64,000 bases of DNA from Loxodes magnus. Taxonomy: Eukaryota; Ciliophora; Karyorelictea; Loxodida; Loxodidae. The notes under the pieces were generated by a model. That model did not search any database, was not told where the DNA came from, and worked only from the letters and a program-made list of their open reading frames with translations. Of this stretch, positions 44,931-60,222 are shown one piece after another (the first letter of the stretch is position 1; every line of letters begins with the position of its first letter). A program made the translations under genes and the position numbers. Location: NCBI GenBank assembly GCA_946699065.1, contig CAMPDV010000265.1, positions 356,359 through 420,358 on the forward strand. The letters run 5' to 3'.

Positions 44931-46860
44931 TTTTTTAGATTAAATTTTATTTTACAAAGAAAAAATAAAACATTATAAACAGATTTTATCTCTAAACTAG
45001 TATCAAAGAGAAATTATTTTTCTTCATAATTAATACTAAATACATGTATGTATTAAGAAAGGTTTTAGATCTTTATAATATTTTACATATAATCTTTATA
45101 ATTATCTTGCATTAATAGCAAGAAAAGAACCATATTTTCATAATCTTAAATCAACGCTTTTGCTTTATTTCTAGAATCTAGTTAAAAAGCTTCTTTTTTA
45201 TTCTTTATATTTTTAATAATAATAAAAATGAAGAAATATAAGTCTTTACTCATTTAAAGCAACCATGCATTGCTATTAAATTTTAAATTAAATCTATTAG
45301 TTAGCTAGTTATAGAATGCTTAAGTGATTTCTGTTAAATTTAATATATCATTCTTTAATAAATTATTTAGCTTTACTCTATTATAAATATCAATTTCTTA
45401 GGATAAATTACTCTTCATTACAATCCTCATTTTAGCTAAATTTTTTTAATATATCTTCTAACTAAATTCTACCTTTCTGCCTTAGTAATAAAATTTAAGA
45501 AGTTACAAGTAATCATATAAATTTATTGAATTAGATATAACTTAATTTAATATACTAGTTTAAGAGATTTAATTTAATATTATTATAAATAGACCAACTA
45601 CAAGAAAAATACATCAATATTTAGATCTTAAGTGCTAGAGAGCATCTAAAGTATAAAACTAAAATACTAAAGCTTATGTTATATCTTCTAAATAGTATTT
45701 CTATCAAATAATAATTAAGCCTCACTTTGGTTTAGTACTAAGTCTATCATTAAATAGTTTAGGAATCGCTTGGCTATATAAATTAATAATAAAGACTTTA
45801 GCAAAATTTAAAAGGAGATAATAAAATATTAAAATAATAAAAATCTAAAGAATAATTAATTAATAATCATATATAAGGTATCTAAACTTCATACTATCAC
45901 TATTATTTCTAACTTAAACATAAACTGTCTATTTCTTAGAACTAAATCAAGAAAAAAGGAAAATAAAAGAAATAAAGTAGATTAATTTAGATAAAAGATT
46001 TGCAATTATTTATAATATAGGCAATATCTTTCTGCCTATTCTATTTCTTTTAACTCTATGCATTATTTTAACATTTTAAGTTAAGTTTTATTATATGAAT
46101 GAAAGCGATTACTATAGAAAAAGAAAAGACATGACTCAATATAAATAATTGTGAATGTTTGAAGAAAAACAAAGTTTATAAAAATTAACTCAGACTTATA
46201 GCATTCAAATTTTTAAGAGGATATAATGCTTATAAGTTCAATTATTAAATAACCAAGCAATATATTAAAATAAATAAGCTAAATATCTAAAATTTAAATA
46301 AAGCATAGCAATTTTTAAAACCTAGGCTTAAGTTTGAGAGTTCTTATTAATTAATTTAGGACTTAATAGTTATCTAAAATGGTTGTTTTAGATTATTTTA
46401 ATACCTTTTATAAAAATGCTTAGATAATTTAGAATTGTTTAAGCAGCATGATAGTTAACTTTTATTAAAAATATTGATATTCTAAAAGTATCTATATACC
46501 TAGTTATACTTATAGCATATTAAATTGAAAAAATTATAATCTTAAAGTGTTTTAGATAGAATTTCCTTGAAATAATAATTTAAAATTAATAAATTTATTT
46601 CCTAAGCACTAATTCCTTAAGGATATTATAATTAATTAAATCTTTTACTTTTAATCAGTTAGATTTTAATTTTAGTTTATAGAGAAAAGTATCAAGTATA
46701 TTAAAGGAATTATTTGTATGTCAGTCTTTAGTGCTTTCAATAAATATGTTAGCTATAATAGTTATCTCAATGACTTATATATAATAGTGTATATAACTTA
46801 GATTTAATTAGATAATATATAAATGTAGAGAGATTAAATTTAATTTTAGTTTAGTTTAGT
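44931..46860. other. unit 2 copy of 14177-16106
   Basis: AT-rich, no gene recognised. Confidence 0.4.
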
Positions 46861-49800
46861 TTAGTTTATAGTTTAAGATTAGAAATCACTACCTAAACTC
46901 TTTATTAGTATAGTAGAATCCTGAACTTTGCTAGACTATTCTTCATTAAAAGATTATTATTTATTTTATTTTTATTAAGTACATTCATCTGAACTTATTA
47001 GTTATATACTTTGCTAATCTTAATTTTTATTATCTTCCTTCATTTATAGTTAAAAGTCAAAGCTATATCTCTAATTTATTTGACTAAAATTGCTGAGAAA
47101 TATCTAATCTCTCAGAGTTCCCAGAGTAACTTCTTGATTCTCATGGTTCTTTTCATTTGAAATTATTGGAATGATAGTAGCTTAAGAGGTACGATTAGAG
47201 AAATGTTTAGGCTGCGATTAATGGGAATAATGGTTTCTATTAGTTATTCATCTAATTCTTTTATTAAGTTTTTTTAATTTTGCTCTGAATTTTAATTTCT
47301 TTCTTATTTTATGATTATAGTATCAATAAAATACTTCGTAAGCTTGCATAATTACTCCTATGCTTATTGTTATTCCAACAATAGAATTTATTAAAGCTTA
47401 GAAGAAGGTAAAATAGGTGAATTTTAGCGTTCTTATTGTTTTCAATCCACTTTCCTACAGTTCTATTTTTAATTAGCTTCTTATTCCTTATGTTATATGC
47501 ATTTATTAGGTTGTGAATGTTGAGCCTATTTCGATTTGCTCCTTGCTCATAAGATGAAAGCCAGTCTAGTCTTAAATTTCTCCATAATCTGATTTATAAA
47601 CAGAAGGAATTCCAATCACTGTCATTTAAGTAGGAGTAGGACCTCTAAAAATTCTTCCTTAAGGAGCTGAAATCTTCATGATAACAGTGCTAAACTGGTA
47701 GGGAATAGAAGAAGATGAAGTGACATTAAATTAAATTCCACTGGCAAAACTATTTTCTTCTAGTATATCAATTGATAGCACTATGTTTTAAGTAATGCTA
47801 AAATCAAGCAAAGTTAACTTTATAGAGCATTCTTAATTGTCTTTAAAGCATTAAATTTGCTTAGAATTTGTTTAATTATAACTCACACTATCTTCTATTT
47901 CTTGCTACTCCGATGTGATTTGCACAGATTCGTCACATTAAGTCCATCCCTAATTCATACTATCTTATTACTCCTACTTGACGCATCTTCCTCCATACTA
48001 TAAATAAGTAAGAGTTATGTAAAAGTCAGCTTTAATATCTCCATAGCTTTCTAGTAAAATTAGAAGAGGGATAAGAGACTTCAACTCTATAACATTATTT
48101 TAGCAAAACTAAATAATATTTATCCAAATGATTAAGATTGCTACGTAAAGGCAAATTATCGTAAAAAATCCACCAACTCTAGTTTTTTTAAACTTAAAGA
48201 TATCCACTTTAAAGTTATGTTTGCTGTCATAAATATCTATTTCATGGATTTTTTTGTAAAGCTTTTCAGAAAAGCATGTAAACATCAAAGTGATTGCAAA
48301 TAAGCCACTAGTTACTATCTCTGCTAAGAAATTATTTTTGCTTATTTATTCGATACTTATTTTATAACTTTAAGGCTAACTGAAGTAAGTCTAGTTCTTT
48401 ATCTATACAAGCTAAGGTTCGATTGATCCTATTTGGCATTCTTAGTTTTAAGGACATTAGTAGCATTAAGAAAGCCCAGAAATGGGACCATATGTTTCGT
48501 TATTGCAAGGAAGACAATATTTTTTATCTTAAGCAGCTTCTAAATTATTTGAAGTTCCAGCAGAACAATGAACGCAAGTACCATTTAAAGTTCAGTATGT
48601 TCCCTTAGCACAATCAAGACAGTTATTATCTTAGTCCAGATAAGTTCCATCGCTGCATTTTCAGCCACATTATTCAATAGAGCAATCAAATGTATAAACA
48701 AAGATGTTATTTTAAGATTTTGAAAGTTAGGCAGAAGACTATGCAACGGCAATTCCACCGAACATTATGATTTATCTTTTATAATATATCATACTTTATC
48801 CCAATACATACCCAGGCCATGCTCTCTGTTTCTTGTCAGGCTGATAAATAATACTTTTTCCAGTTTCTAAATTGAACTCTATGAAGTTATCTCTAAGAGA
48901 ATCTCAAAATATTCCTCCATATAAAATTACTTAATTTTATGATGCTACAATTCCCTACTTGGTAGTTTAGTATTTTTATTCCTTTGCTTCATTCACAAGT
49001 CTTCATTATTATGTATTTATGTTATACACATAGACTGCATTGGTAGGAACTAAAGATAACTTTTCGCCACCTATTACAAAAAAGAGGTTATTATAAGAAT
49101 GAGCTTTACAGTAATATATTTCTTTGGGGCCTTAAGGATCGTTTTAGGACAATAAAGTCCATTTATATGCCCCAAAATCAAAAGAATATAGTTCGCTTGA
49201 AATACCATTTTATCCCATTCCTCCGTAAATTAAAAGCTAGTTTCCAAATATTGCACCACAACTACCATACTTGCCTACAGGATTTCCTGAAAGATATTCT
49301 TACTAAGATCAAATTTTTGTAAAGGAATCATACAAATACATATCATTAAAAATTAAATTGCTATATCCGATACCTCCTCAAATTACCAGATATTTCCCAT
49401 ATGCTGCTGATACATGCTTACTCCTTTACTAAGGAATATTTCCTTAAGAATTTGGCATCTTTCATTATCACTTTTTTAAATCAAATAGCCAAATTTCGTT
49501 ATTTTTTACCTAGTTATGCTCGCCTCCAAATACTATCATTTGAGTTGAAATCAAATTAGCTGAATGGAACGCTCTTGGCTCAGGAACTTCTATCGTTGAG
49601 TATAATTTTTCCCATTCTAGAATCTCCTTAGTCATATTTAATCTCATAACGTCATTCTTTACTTCATACTAACTCCAACCTGAAAAAATATAAAAGCAAT
49701 TTTAGTAAAAAGAAGCTATAGAACAATCTCTCTCACTTATTTCATGATTCGTTACATTTAATATATATCAAGTTAAACCTTCTAAATTTTTAAAGTCAAC

Positions 49801-50631
49801 ATAATAAGTTTAGCCTGAGTCATGAAGAAGAGAAAAGCTTCAGCCTTAGAAGAAGTATCATCTTTTCTTTTATCAATCTACCCATTCTCCATGCAAGTAA
49901 GATGATTATGGATATTCACCTTTTACTATTTTTCTACTTCAGAGTCCAGAAGAGAAATTAAACAAGTACATATCTTAGTCATCGTTTTTAAAACCATAAT
50001 GTCCATTTTTGAGAAGCAAAGAGCCATTTAAATATAGTAAATTAGGCTAAGTCATTTTTAATGGCTTCTATCCGAATGCTTCGATTTTCTTAAATCTTCA
50101 GTCTGTAAAACTCAGTTCTCAGAACTCATCTGTATACTCTTCTTTACCCATTCCACCGTACATAACCATTTTCCAGGTCTAATTTATCTGATCTCAATAG
50201 GTTGTGCAACCCATTTTTTTTGAAGGTGGAGGAAGTTCTCCTGATAGAGTAATTTTAGTCCAATAATAATTATTTAAATCCAGTATTCATAAATCATTTT
50301 TAGTATCCGTTTTAAGTTTAACCTCCATAGAGGATAAACTAGTTTTTTTCTTCAATTTTAGATGTGCAATGACTAGTCCTTGCTTAAGGCATTTCTTCAT
50401 TAGTTAAAGTGATTCTAGTTCATTTTTAATCCCTGAATGTAAACTTTCAAGTATCATCTAGCATTTATGTATTCCCCATACCATGAGATACTATCAAATA
50501 TTAATCTAAAAATTACTAGCCACTACTTCAGAAGCGAGTGGAGCAGGTGGAGTTCCACTGTAAGGAAATAAATCTCATTCTTAGAATGCAACTTTGAATA
50601 GAACCAACAAAAGAAGTAAAAGATAAGTCAT
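46861..50631 (-). CDS. Kelch/Cys-rich membrane protein, unit 2 copy with compensated frameshift
   Basis: Copy of 16107-19874 with ATG at 50629-50631. It has two extra bases near 50,538 and one extra T near 50,300. Between them about 80 codons are out of frame, so the first Kelch repeat is lost, and then the frame is restored. The rest, including Cys-rich region and membrane helices, is as in unit 1. If the extra bases are errors the two genes are nearly the same protein. Confidence 0.75.
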
Positions 50632-52924
50632 TTTATTTTCTTAGTGTAAAACGTTTATTTATTAATTAAATCCTTAGTTCTGCTTATAAAACTCATTTAT
50701 AATTAACCAACTATTAAAAGTACTACAACTATATAAAAGCAAGCACTAAAGCCAACTTCTATTTAAATTATCGTTTATGAGTAGAAATTTGAAAATTTTA
50801 ACTAACTAAGTTGGATTAATAAAACCAAATAAGCAAGCTTAAATTGATTAATATGAAGTCAAAGAAAAATAAAAGTAGATAGTACATAATTTTACTAGAT
50901 ATATCTCTGCAATTATTAGTTAAAGCTAACCTTTTTTATTTATTCTACTATACACTAAATTTAAAGTTTAAAGGATTGATAAGGATCCTAAAGATGCTTA
51001 AATTAGTAATTGATTAATTTTCTAAAATATTGCAGAATCTAAATAAAAATACTTATTTTCATTTATTTAACCTTAGTTATCTAATTACTACAATCCCTAA
51101 AATAAAAGCTGCTTAAAGTTATTTAATTATTTATTTATAAGCAAGCATAGTTATCCTAGCCTTTTAAGCTATATTATCTTAGTTTAAGCATAAATTTATT
51201 ATAAATGCATCTATTTAATATGTTTAAACTATAAGGTAAAAATAAAGCCTAAGTAAGCTAATTTAAACAGAAAAGAGTTATTATGTTCGTGCTAGTTAGC
51301 TTTTATTTAAAGAAGGAAATATCTTATGTTACTAAATGCCCTTTTATTCACTCAGCAAAACAATAAAATTTTCAGAGTCTTGTAAGAATATTAAAAAGAT
51401 TATCTAAGAAGAATTTCATTAGTAACTGTAGACAGAAAATAGATTTGGTAATGATAAATTTAAGTAAATAAAGAATAAAGGATTATTTAAACTAATACTA
51501 ATAAACTAAGAGACATTCTTCAAATATATATTTAGCTATAAAGTTAAAGAAATAGTTATAATCATTAAGATATATTTCTATTAATTTTACTTAAAATAAG
51601 TTATTTAGATTATATCAAAATGCTTTAAAACTTTATTTATTAAGTGCATATATCAATATTAAGACTATTAATGCAACTTTTAAGATAAAACCTTAGCTAT
51701 GCTTTATAACTGAGTAACTTTAGACTTTTATCATTTATTTATTTTAATTTAAAAAAACTTTTAGAGTATAAAGTTCCTTTTTTGAACATTCTAAACCTTT
51801 ATTTGAAATTCGTTTTTAATTATTGACTGCATTGCAGTTATTAAACTAACTTATAAAGGACAAAATTATAAAATTAAGTTAGCATGTACATCACTCAAGT
51901 AAGTCATTTATTCTTGAATTTTCAATAGATATTTAAAAAAGAAAATAAATTAAAATCTTTTACTTCCTTGATTTATCATTTGAATTTTATAGTATTTCAT
52001 TATATTAATTTCAGCTTTTTGCTTTCTGTTATATCAGCGTAGCACTCTAACCAATTGCATAGTACAAACTCAAAAAGTTATTTTCTAAAAGTGAAAAATA
52101 GCTAAAATCAGGCAAATAAAATAATAAAATGCTCTTAATATTTTACATTTAATCATATTCTTTACACATGCTTCCTTTTAATAGAAATATACAACTAACA
52201 GATTATAAACAGTGATATCTATTTAAAGCATAAACATATGTAATAAGACAACCTATTTAAAAATAAATTATAATAGCTTTATAAGAGTAGCCTTATATTA
52301 TAATTATAGATTTATAGATAAAGCCTTTTTATTATTTAACTACTATATTTCAAATGTTAATAATCCTATTTAATTCAATAGAAAGCTTATTTTATAAATA
52401 TTTATTCTTTTTGATAATTAATTTAAGATAATAAAAAATTCTATCTTTTCTTAACTTACATATAGGTTTAATAAAATACTAAATGGAATAAATAAACTTA
52501 TATAATCTTGAAAATAGATATAAGAGTAATCATTATAATTTAATTACCTTTTATTATCTAATATTGCCTTTTTTTATTTTGCCTGAATAGTTTTTTATTT
52601 CACTATCTAATTTGATGCTTAAATTAAAAAATTGCTTTTATCTTGGAAATTACTATTTATTAAACGTAGTATATAATTACTCCTTACCTATAATTTTTTA
52701 ATTTAAGAATGATGCATTGTATTTAAGTCTTAGATTGATAAAGCTGATTTAATTTAAATAAGAATTATAATAGTAGACTTAATGTATGTATTTAAGATTA
52801 AAATCTTAATAATAAGATTATGAAAATTGCCTCTATTTAATATCTTATGCAAATCTATAGCTATTTAAAAGCTTAACTTCTTAATTTACGTAAATTATTA
52901 ATTAATTAATTAATTTACGTGATT
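50632..52924. other. unit 2 copy of 19875-22157
   Basis: No gene recognised. Many one-base homopolymer differences from unit 1. Confidence 0.4.
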
Positions 52925-53618
52925 TCACCTTTATTTGGTTAATCTCTTATCAAAAGTTTAAAGTTAAATAAAAGAGACTTCATATTTACTTGGATCTTGT
53001 TTATCATACGTTCTAAGGTTTTTTAATCTATTTTTTCTGAGAGTTTCTGATAGATTGATTCCCATTCATTTCTTATTAAATTCGTTAATTGCATGCTATA
53101 TGTTTGGAACTTCTTTGTTTAGCTGGAGTATTTTTTTCCTGTATAGTTTACCGTTTGGATTGCGATAGATCCTGAAAATATTTTCCCATCAGTTTTCTAT
53201 TATTTTCTTTTATTTTTATTAGAATTGGAAGCAGCTTCTAACTTTGTGTCCTGGTCATTTGCAGTATCAACATCTCATTATTTTCCAATAGGGAATATAA
53301 TTGTTGTAGGCTGTTGCTTTACATCCGTCGGATTATTCATCTGCATTTTTTGCAGTAATATGCTTTCAGTTAACTCTGCGAATTGATTAATTATTTTTCT
53401 GATTATTCTATCCTGATAATTCCTAGCTATTTATTTTCAATTTTTTATTCTTATGTGTTAATCATCAGTTGTTCAATTTTTCTTTCGAGTTCTTGTACAG
53501 TTCTTAAAGCTTAAAATTTTCTAGTTGCATGATTTGGAGTTCTTAAAGTATTTTTTTAGTCGTAGCTTGATTAAGATAATTACTTTTGAGAAAAGATTTT
53601 TTGCAAGTAAGTTTCCAT
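52925..53618 (-). CDS. gag-like CCHC protein, unit 2 copy
   Basis: Copy of 22158-22851 with two or three substitutions. Intact zinc knuckle at 53231-53272 and the same N-terminal frame change, so that change is in both copies and less likely to be a random error. Confidence 0.65.
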
Positions 53619-55090
53619 TTTATATATAATAATTTAATCTTTTATCACTATAAATTTTTATTTTCTTTTTATCAAAAATGAATAAGTGAAATTGATTAGC
53701 CTTTTTCCCTTTCTCAAATTTAAATTTTTTATATTATACTAAACCATAAAAATATTAGATTAACTTTGATTTGATTTAAAACTAAACCTAATACTTAAAA
53801 TTAAAATTAACTATAAATTAAAAATTCTTTAATAGGTAAATAATTTCAAATTAAGTCTATAATTAATTGAAATACTTGCTTCGTATAAAAGTAATAGCTA
53901 TTTAAATTAGCTTATAATCATATATTATTTATATCTAAAATATTAGCTAAGTGTAATTAAGATTCTTAGCTTGTTTGTATAATAATTGCTCTAAATCATT
54001 AATAAAATTTATTAAGGATAAAAACATTAATACATAAGGTTATAATATTTATGCAATCTATTTAGATAAATTTAGGAAAATAAATGAATAATATAATAAT
54101 TTTATAGTTATAATATTATAAAATAGTAGCTAATAAGAAATAGAAATTAGTTATAGCAAAACAATAATGCAAATAGGAGAGTGAAAACGAAGAATAATAA
54201 GCATATGGTTATAAAAAATAGCAATAGTAGATATTTTGAGGAAGTTAATTATAAAAATAAAAAGAATAAATAATAAAAAATAAATATACCTATCAATTTA
54301 TTATATTACATAAAGCAGTTATTATAGTTTATTATATTATACTTTTAGTAATAAAATTTAATTTTTATATCTAAGAATTAAATCATTCAAATAATAGTAT
54401 AATCAATTCAAATATTTATCTTACATTGAAAATTTAATCCTTTATCTTATTAATTTGGTAAGGTAAATTATTTATTTAATCAAATCTTAAAATTAATCTT
54501 ATAGCAGATAAGTCTAAACTTTAATATATTTAAATTTTCTTTCTTAAATAAAAAATTAATTTTTTCCTTTAATAAAATTAGAAATCCATAATACTAACTT
54601 TTAAAACAATTATTCTTATAAATTAATTTAGAGAAAACTAGATAGAAAGCTATATAATATTAAGATGAGTATAATAATAGACTTCTATAAGTATAGAATC
54701 TTTAAGCTTTATAAGTTTAAAAAATAATTGTAATATATCTTTACTAAATGTATTTAATTAATAGTTTTATTTATATTAATATATTTTATTTTTATAGGAC
54801 TAGAAATTAATTTATTATATTATTTTATTTATTATATTTAAAATTATTACTGAATCTTAAACTCTGCTCTATACTATATTTAGCTATTTTATTTTAATAT
54901 TACATAATAGAATATATAAGAATTAAAAGGTTCAAAGAAGAGATATTAGAAGGATCTTATATGTAAAGTTAATATAAAAATGCTTATATTTTATATTTAA
55001 ATATTTTAATTTTCTAGAAAAGCTTAATTTAAGAAAATAAGGAAATTAAGATAAACTTTATTTAAATTTTACTATATAGAGTTAAAAGTT
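53619..55090. other. unit 2 copy of 22852-24323
   Basis: AT-rich, no gene recognised. Confidence 0.4.
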
Positions 55091-56331
55091 TTAAACATAG
55101 AATCCCCTTACACTATTTATTTTATTCGGATCACAATTTCCTGAATGAAGTAACTCCATACATAAGTTGCAATAAGTAAGCTAGTCTTTAGAACAAAGAG
55201 GAACTCCAACATAGCCATTAGCTACTAAAGCATTAAATTCGCACTTAACACATTTTTTAGGTTGTTCTTTGTAATTTGATTATACTTAAGGAGATTGCTA
55301 TTACATATGGATTTATTGATTCTAGTTTTAAGGTTTTCTACTTTGCTATATCCATTAAAATGGTTGCTCATTTAATAATTGTAATAAAACTTAATCTTCA
55401 ATTGGATTGAAACATTTTAAACAAGATAAATCTTATTAGGAAATTTTATCTGCATTATACTATTTCTCAAGATGCTAATTTAAGCAAAGTTTGCAGTATA
55501 AATGATTACAATTCAGTAATATACTAGGTTAGTTATTTCTTTAGCATATTAAGCATTATTAGATAATTTAACTTTGATTTTTTAAATTAATCTATTGGTT
55601 TGTTTGATGCATTTACGGCTATAATTATTATTGCTATAGAATCTAATTTTAATTTATTATGTTTGGAGGTCCTTATAGAAAAGTCTGATTGCCTCCTATA
55701 TTTGAATATTATTTTTATGTTTCTAATTATTTTATTTATAACTATAGTTCAGATATAAACTTCTAATTTTAAGTTTGAGTCTACTTAAGTTGTAGAATAA
55801 ATTAATCTTTTTCCTAGTTTTCATTTTAATAATTTTTGATCTATTACAGCAAACCTTACTTTTCATACTCAAGTTAGTTAACTTATGCTTTCAAAGGCTT
55901 TATTTCACTTGAAAATTACTCTTTTTACTGAGTAATTTATTAGTCTAGATTTTAAATTTTTTAATTATATTCTAACTGTATTTTCTATTATTCATTTTAA
56001 GTTTTTTCTATAAAGCCTTTCATATTATTAATTTGATTATTTTAAAATTCCATTTCTTAGATTTTTTATTAAATTGCAATAATATATTGCTAATTTTTTT
56101 GCTTTCTAAATCTTGAATACGAGCTAGCATTTAACTTGTTTAGTTCTAATTACCTTCATTTTTTGCTATGAAATTTTAAAGATCGCTTAACTGATTTTAT
56201 TTAGTTTAAAGATAGTCTTCATATTATTTTTTAATTAGCTCTATTTAGCTTTTAAGATTTTCCACTTCTTCTTATTTTAATTTCAAATCCTAACTATGCT
56301 TTAATTCTTTAATTGAATAATCTTAAAGAAT

Positions 56332-57226
56332 ATATAATAAAATGGAAGGCTTAAAGAAAGGTTTCTACACCACCTCCAAGAAATAGAAGAGGAAACCAGA
56401 AGCCACTCTTAATCAGTCGTCTTACACTTAACCCTAATCTTCTTCTTAATAAGACTAAACTCCGGTGAAGTAATATTAATCTTCCTTACCCAGGGAAGAA
56501 TATCCAATTGCTAGGACAAGCCATGAACTCACTCCGTCAACGCAGGAAAAGCCAAGGAAGCAGCCCAAGTCGGCTCTACATTAGGAGATGTCGGAAGTCT
56601 ATCCTTCCGGGTAGTTGAGCATAGAACAACTAATCAAGGTAGTCATAAACCTACAGGAAGAGGTAAAGAAGCTCAAGAGGGAAAATACGAAGCTAATGGA
56701 TTTAATTGATCAACAGGACTCAAGAGAGCTTCGAATGGCAAATTGGGAAAGGGAGCTTAACACTCTCTGGAAGTATCAGTAGGAATAGTTGAAACAGATG
56801 AGCGCCTCAATAAAAACGATACAAGATTAGAATAAGGAAATAATATTAAGTTAGAGACAAGAAATTCCTAAGATCGATAAAATGGAAATAGAAGAAGAGC
56901 AGGTAATCAAGATGGAGCCGGCTAGAAAGATAAAGAAGAAATGTTACTTTTGTAAAAGCCAGAATCATCTGTACAGAAGATGTAAGAAATTCTAGAAATT
57001 CAAGAAAGAATACTGAATTAAAGAAGAAAAGAAAAGGAAAGGAAGAAACTGTTTTGCAATAAAGAAGGACAAATATGCAAGAAAAAATAAAAACAATCAA
57101 GAACTTCAAGAATAGAGAAGATGAGAATTGGGACAAGAGAGAATCAAGGGGAAAAACCACCAAGATTAAAAAACTTTTATTTTATGCGGCGGCTTGAAGC
57201 TACTGCAGAACATTTAAATTGAATTG
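56332..57226 (+). mobile_element. ORF1-only retroposon, unit 3 copy
   Basis: Copy of 25563-26457 with the same 21-bp flanking duplications (56311-56331 and 57227-57247). The ORF at 56342-57169 is again fully open, which supports it being real. Confidence 0.75.
56342..57169 (+). CDS. gag-like coiled-coil CCHC protein, intact, unit 3 copy
   Basis: Same 275-codon frame as 25573-26400 with only a few substitutions and no indel. See that entry. Confidence 0.8.
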
Positions 57227-57509
57227 AATTGAATAATCTTAAAGAATTTATTAGTTTTCTTAATTTTATTTTTAAGCGTTATTTAGATTAATTGCTAAAT
57301 CATCTATTTGTTTTTTACTTTCTATTTTATATTTCCTATGTTTTTATATTTCATTTCTTAGTTCTTATAAATTATAATCTGCTGCTTAAATAATTTCGTT
57401 TTTCTCTTTTAGTGAATTTTGTAAATTAATTTGTTCTTAAGAAGTTTGCAGATTTTATTACTTTAGATTTTAAATTTAATCTTGTAAATCTTGTAATTAT
57501 TTTAATTAA

Positions 57510-58467
57510 TTAATTTTAACTATAAGGGTTAGGGTCATCTTTAATTAGAGGAAATGTTTCCTCAAATTAAAGACAATAAAAGTTTATATATTCATACTCA
57601 ATTGTACAAGTCTTCATCTGAATCAATTTAAAACTGAGATAATTCTTCTTTCTCTTCAATAAGCTCATAGAATTGTTCTTCCATCTTCTTGTAATTTGTC
57701 TCCAGCTTCTCTAAACAAATTCTAAGGTCATTGTTGTCCTTTTAAAGCTATTTATTCAGTTACTATTAATTACCAAGATCCTGTTTGATTAATGTCACAC
57801 TTGAATCATCTAATTTCAGCTTCTTTCTGTAAATACCTCCAAAGTAGTTACAATATAGCCTCCTCGATGTTCCAAATTATTTATGGTGCTGCTCAAGTAC
57901 TCTTCTTCACTTCAAACATTACCTCCAAAAATGTCCAGCCTTTTGACAACAATAGCAACGTTTTATTAAGGGCTTGAATTAAAATTTTTATTCTATTTAC
58001 ATTTTTTCAATTTCCATCTTTTCTTATTGAAGTTAGTTTTTTTTTTGATTGGTAATCGAATTTCTTCTTTAATTTTCTATTGATTTGCTTTTAGGTTTTT
58101 TTCTAATAGTTAAAATTAGGAAGTTAAGGCTTCAATTTAAAACTAAACTTTACTTACCAAGTCTTGATCTTCTTTTTTTCTATCTTAAAAAAGAAGCCGA
58201 AGATTCAAGTTTTCCGCCTTCAGGATCTATATTTCGGTATTCATTTTCTCAATTAATGAATAAAACTAAATAATGTCTTGCTCGTGGGGTTTCTCAAGCC
58301 TTTTCAGTTTGCTAGGAAATTCCGTATTTCCCAATCCTTAACAGGAGTAGATTTATCTTTTTTGAATTCTTGGTTCTTGCTAGTTAACTGAGACTTAAGA
58401 TTGATCTTTAAGGTTATAATTCAAGGTTTAGATTCCCGGGCTTTTTCCATTTTTATTTCTTTAAGTA
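57510..58467 (-). mobile_element. ORF1-only retroposon, reverse, unit 3 copy
   Basis: Copy of 26741-27699 with the 19-bp duplications at 57491-57509 and 58468-58486. The ORF spans 58450 to TGA at 57598-57600. It has the same A-run slip, and one T fewer near the start codon. Confidence 0.75.
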
Positions 58468-58914
58468 TTGTAATTATTTTAATTAACTAGATTTTTAGTT
58501 TAAAAAATCCTTATGCTGTAACTCTATTTATTCAAATTAAGTTTGTTTACTTCGGAATTCTGATTCTTCTGCTTGCATTTTAGATATTATTTATTAATTA
58601 CTTTTTAATTATTCTTAAAGTTCTTAAATTAAATCCTGATCTTATTATTTTTCCATGTTTAACTGATCTTATTTCTATTTTAATTCTGAAATTTGGGCTT
58701 CTAAATTAATGACTTAATTATGCTTGATTTATCCTGCCTTTTGCAAGTCATTTAACTTTTTATTATATTCTTACTCTTTTTGTTAAAATTATTATATATT
58801 AAAAAATGCTTAGCTTCAAGAAGGTTTTTATACCACCTCCTCAGAGTAGGAGAGAAAACCTGAAGCACTTTCTTTTACCACGTCTTTGCTTTAATTATTC
58901 CAATCTTCTTTATT

Positions 58915-60222
58915 ATGCATGGAAACCAGACTAATAATGCAAGAACTCAGACTACGCAGGACCAAACTAACTGACCGAACGAACACGAAATAATAGAACG
59001 AATAATAGAAAAAAAATATCAATATACCCATGATTGGTCGAATTGTACTAAAAGGAGGAGCACAAAATAAGAAAGGAATGTGGCAAAAAAGTAAACAACC
59101 TAAGTAATAATTTAACAAAATAATGAACAACTCATTTCAGCCAACGTCCCTGAAGAATAAATGTAAAGGGTCTACTAAAATGCCTATGATGATTTATCAG
59201 AAATGGTGGCCGCAATTTACTTTAACCATTACTTGGAAAACACTGATTTAGTAGAGAAAAAGGCCAAAGACTAAGAAGTTATACAAGTGTTTAGAAATCA
59301 AATATGGAAGGATTACGGACAAGCAGTGGCGAAGTTCATAGTGAAATAAAACGGAATTGTATACGTGGTATTTAACAATGAAGAAAGATACTAACATTTC
59401 ACTTAATTCAGGGAATGAACGTTCAAAGGAGTTAGAATTCCTATCTAAGCTAGAAACTAATTGGAATATTTTGACATTCATAACTACCCAATTTACTTCA
59501 CAACCAACGAATACTCAAATATGAAGGAAGTAATGGAAATAATAAGATAATATGGAAAATCAAGAGGAGAGATATAGCATACATATCCAAACACAACAAT
59601 GCTAACAAGGAGCAGTGTAGTCTACCTAGATTTAAAGGATGTAGACGAAGCAAAAAGGATACCAGAATTAATAGATTTGAATGGAAACAAAATGAGAATA
59701 TAACAACCAGTAAATTTTATCTGCTGCCTATGTAAAATGAAAGGGCACACAGACCAGCAATGCAGAAGGGTAGAAGCAGCAAAAAGGAAAAAGCTACATA
59801 CAAGAGAATTAGAGATGCTTGAAGGAGAAGTTATTTTAACAATAAAGAAACAGATTTTGAAGCAAATCAAGCAAATAAGAGGATAATTGGAGAAGAAGAA
59901 TAAATGATTATAGAGGAATCAAGGGAAGAAGAGAAGGAAATAAAATGAGGAGAATAGAAAAATAATTAAAACAACTAAACAATTAAATAATAAAAAGTTT
60001 TTTATGCTTAAAGAATAAATAAAAATTATTTTTCATCAAAATGGAATTGGACATATGTAAGACAGAGGGATAGAGAAATGTTCAAATAATTAAATAAAAT
60101 AGAAAGCAATCAACTAAATAATAAGATATACCATAAAGCAAATTAGAGAAAAGCATAGGATAGGTGATGGTAAAAACGCTAAACCCTAGCAAAAGAAATA
60201 AGAAATAAACAAAATAGTATAA
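58915..60222 (+). CDS. LINE ORF1, unit 3 copy
   Basis: Copy of 28147-29454. Zinc knuckle at 59722-59763, and the same TAATG junction at 60220-60224. Confidence 0.8.

Larger units (their letters stand above)
24324..55090. repeat. tandem unit 2 (30.77 kb, with three retroelements)
   Basis: Second copy of the large unit. Its left 10 kb matches unit 3, including all three retroelements at identical sites. Its right 20 kb matches unit 1. The shift between units 2 and 3 is 30,766-30,769. Individual genes are listed separately. Confidence 0.9.
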
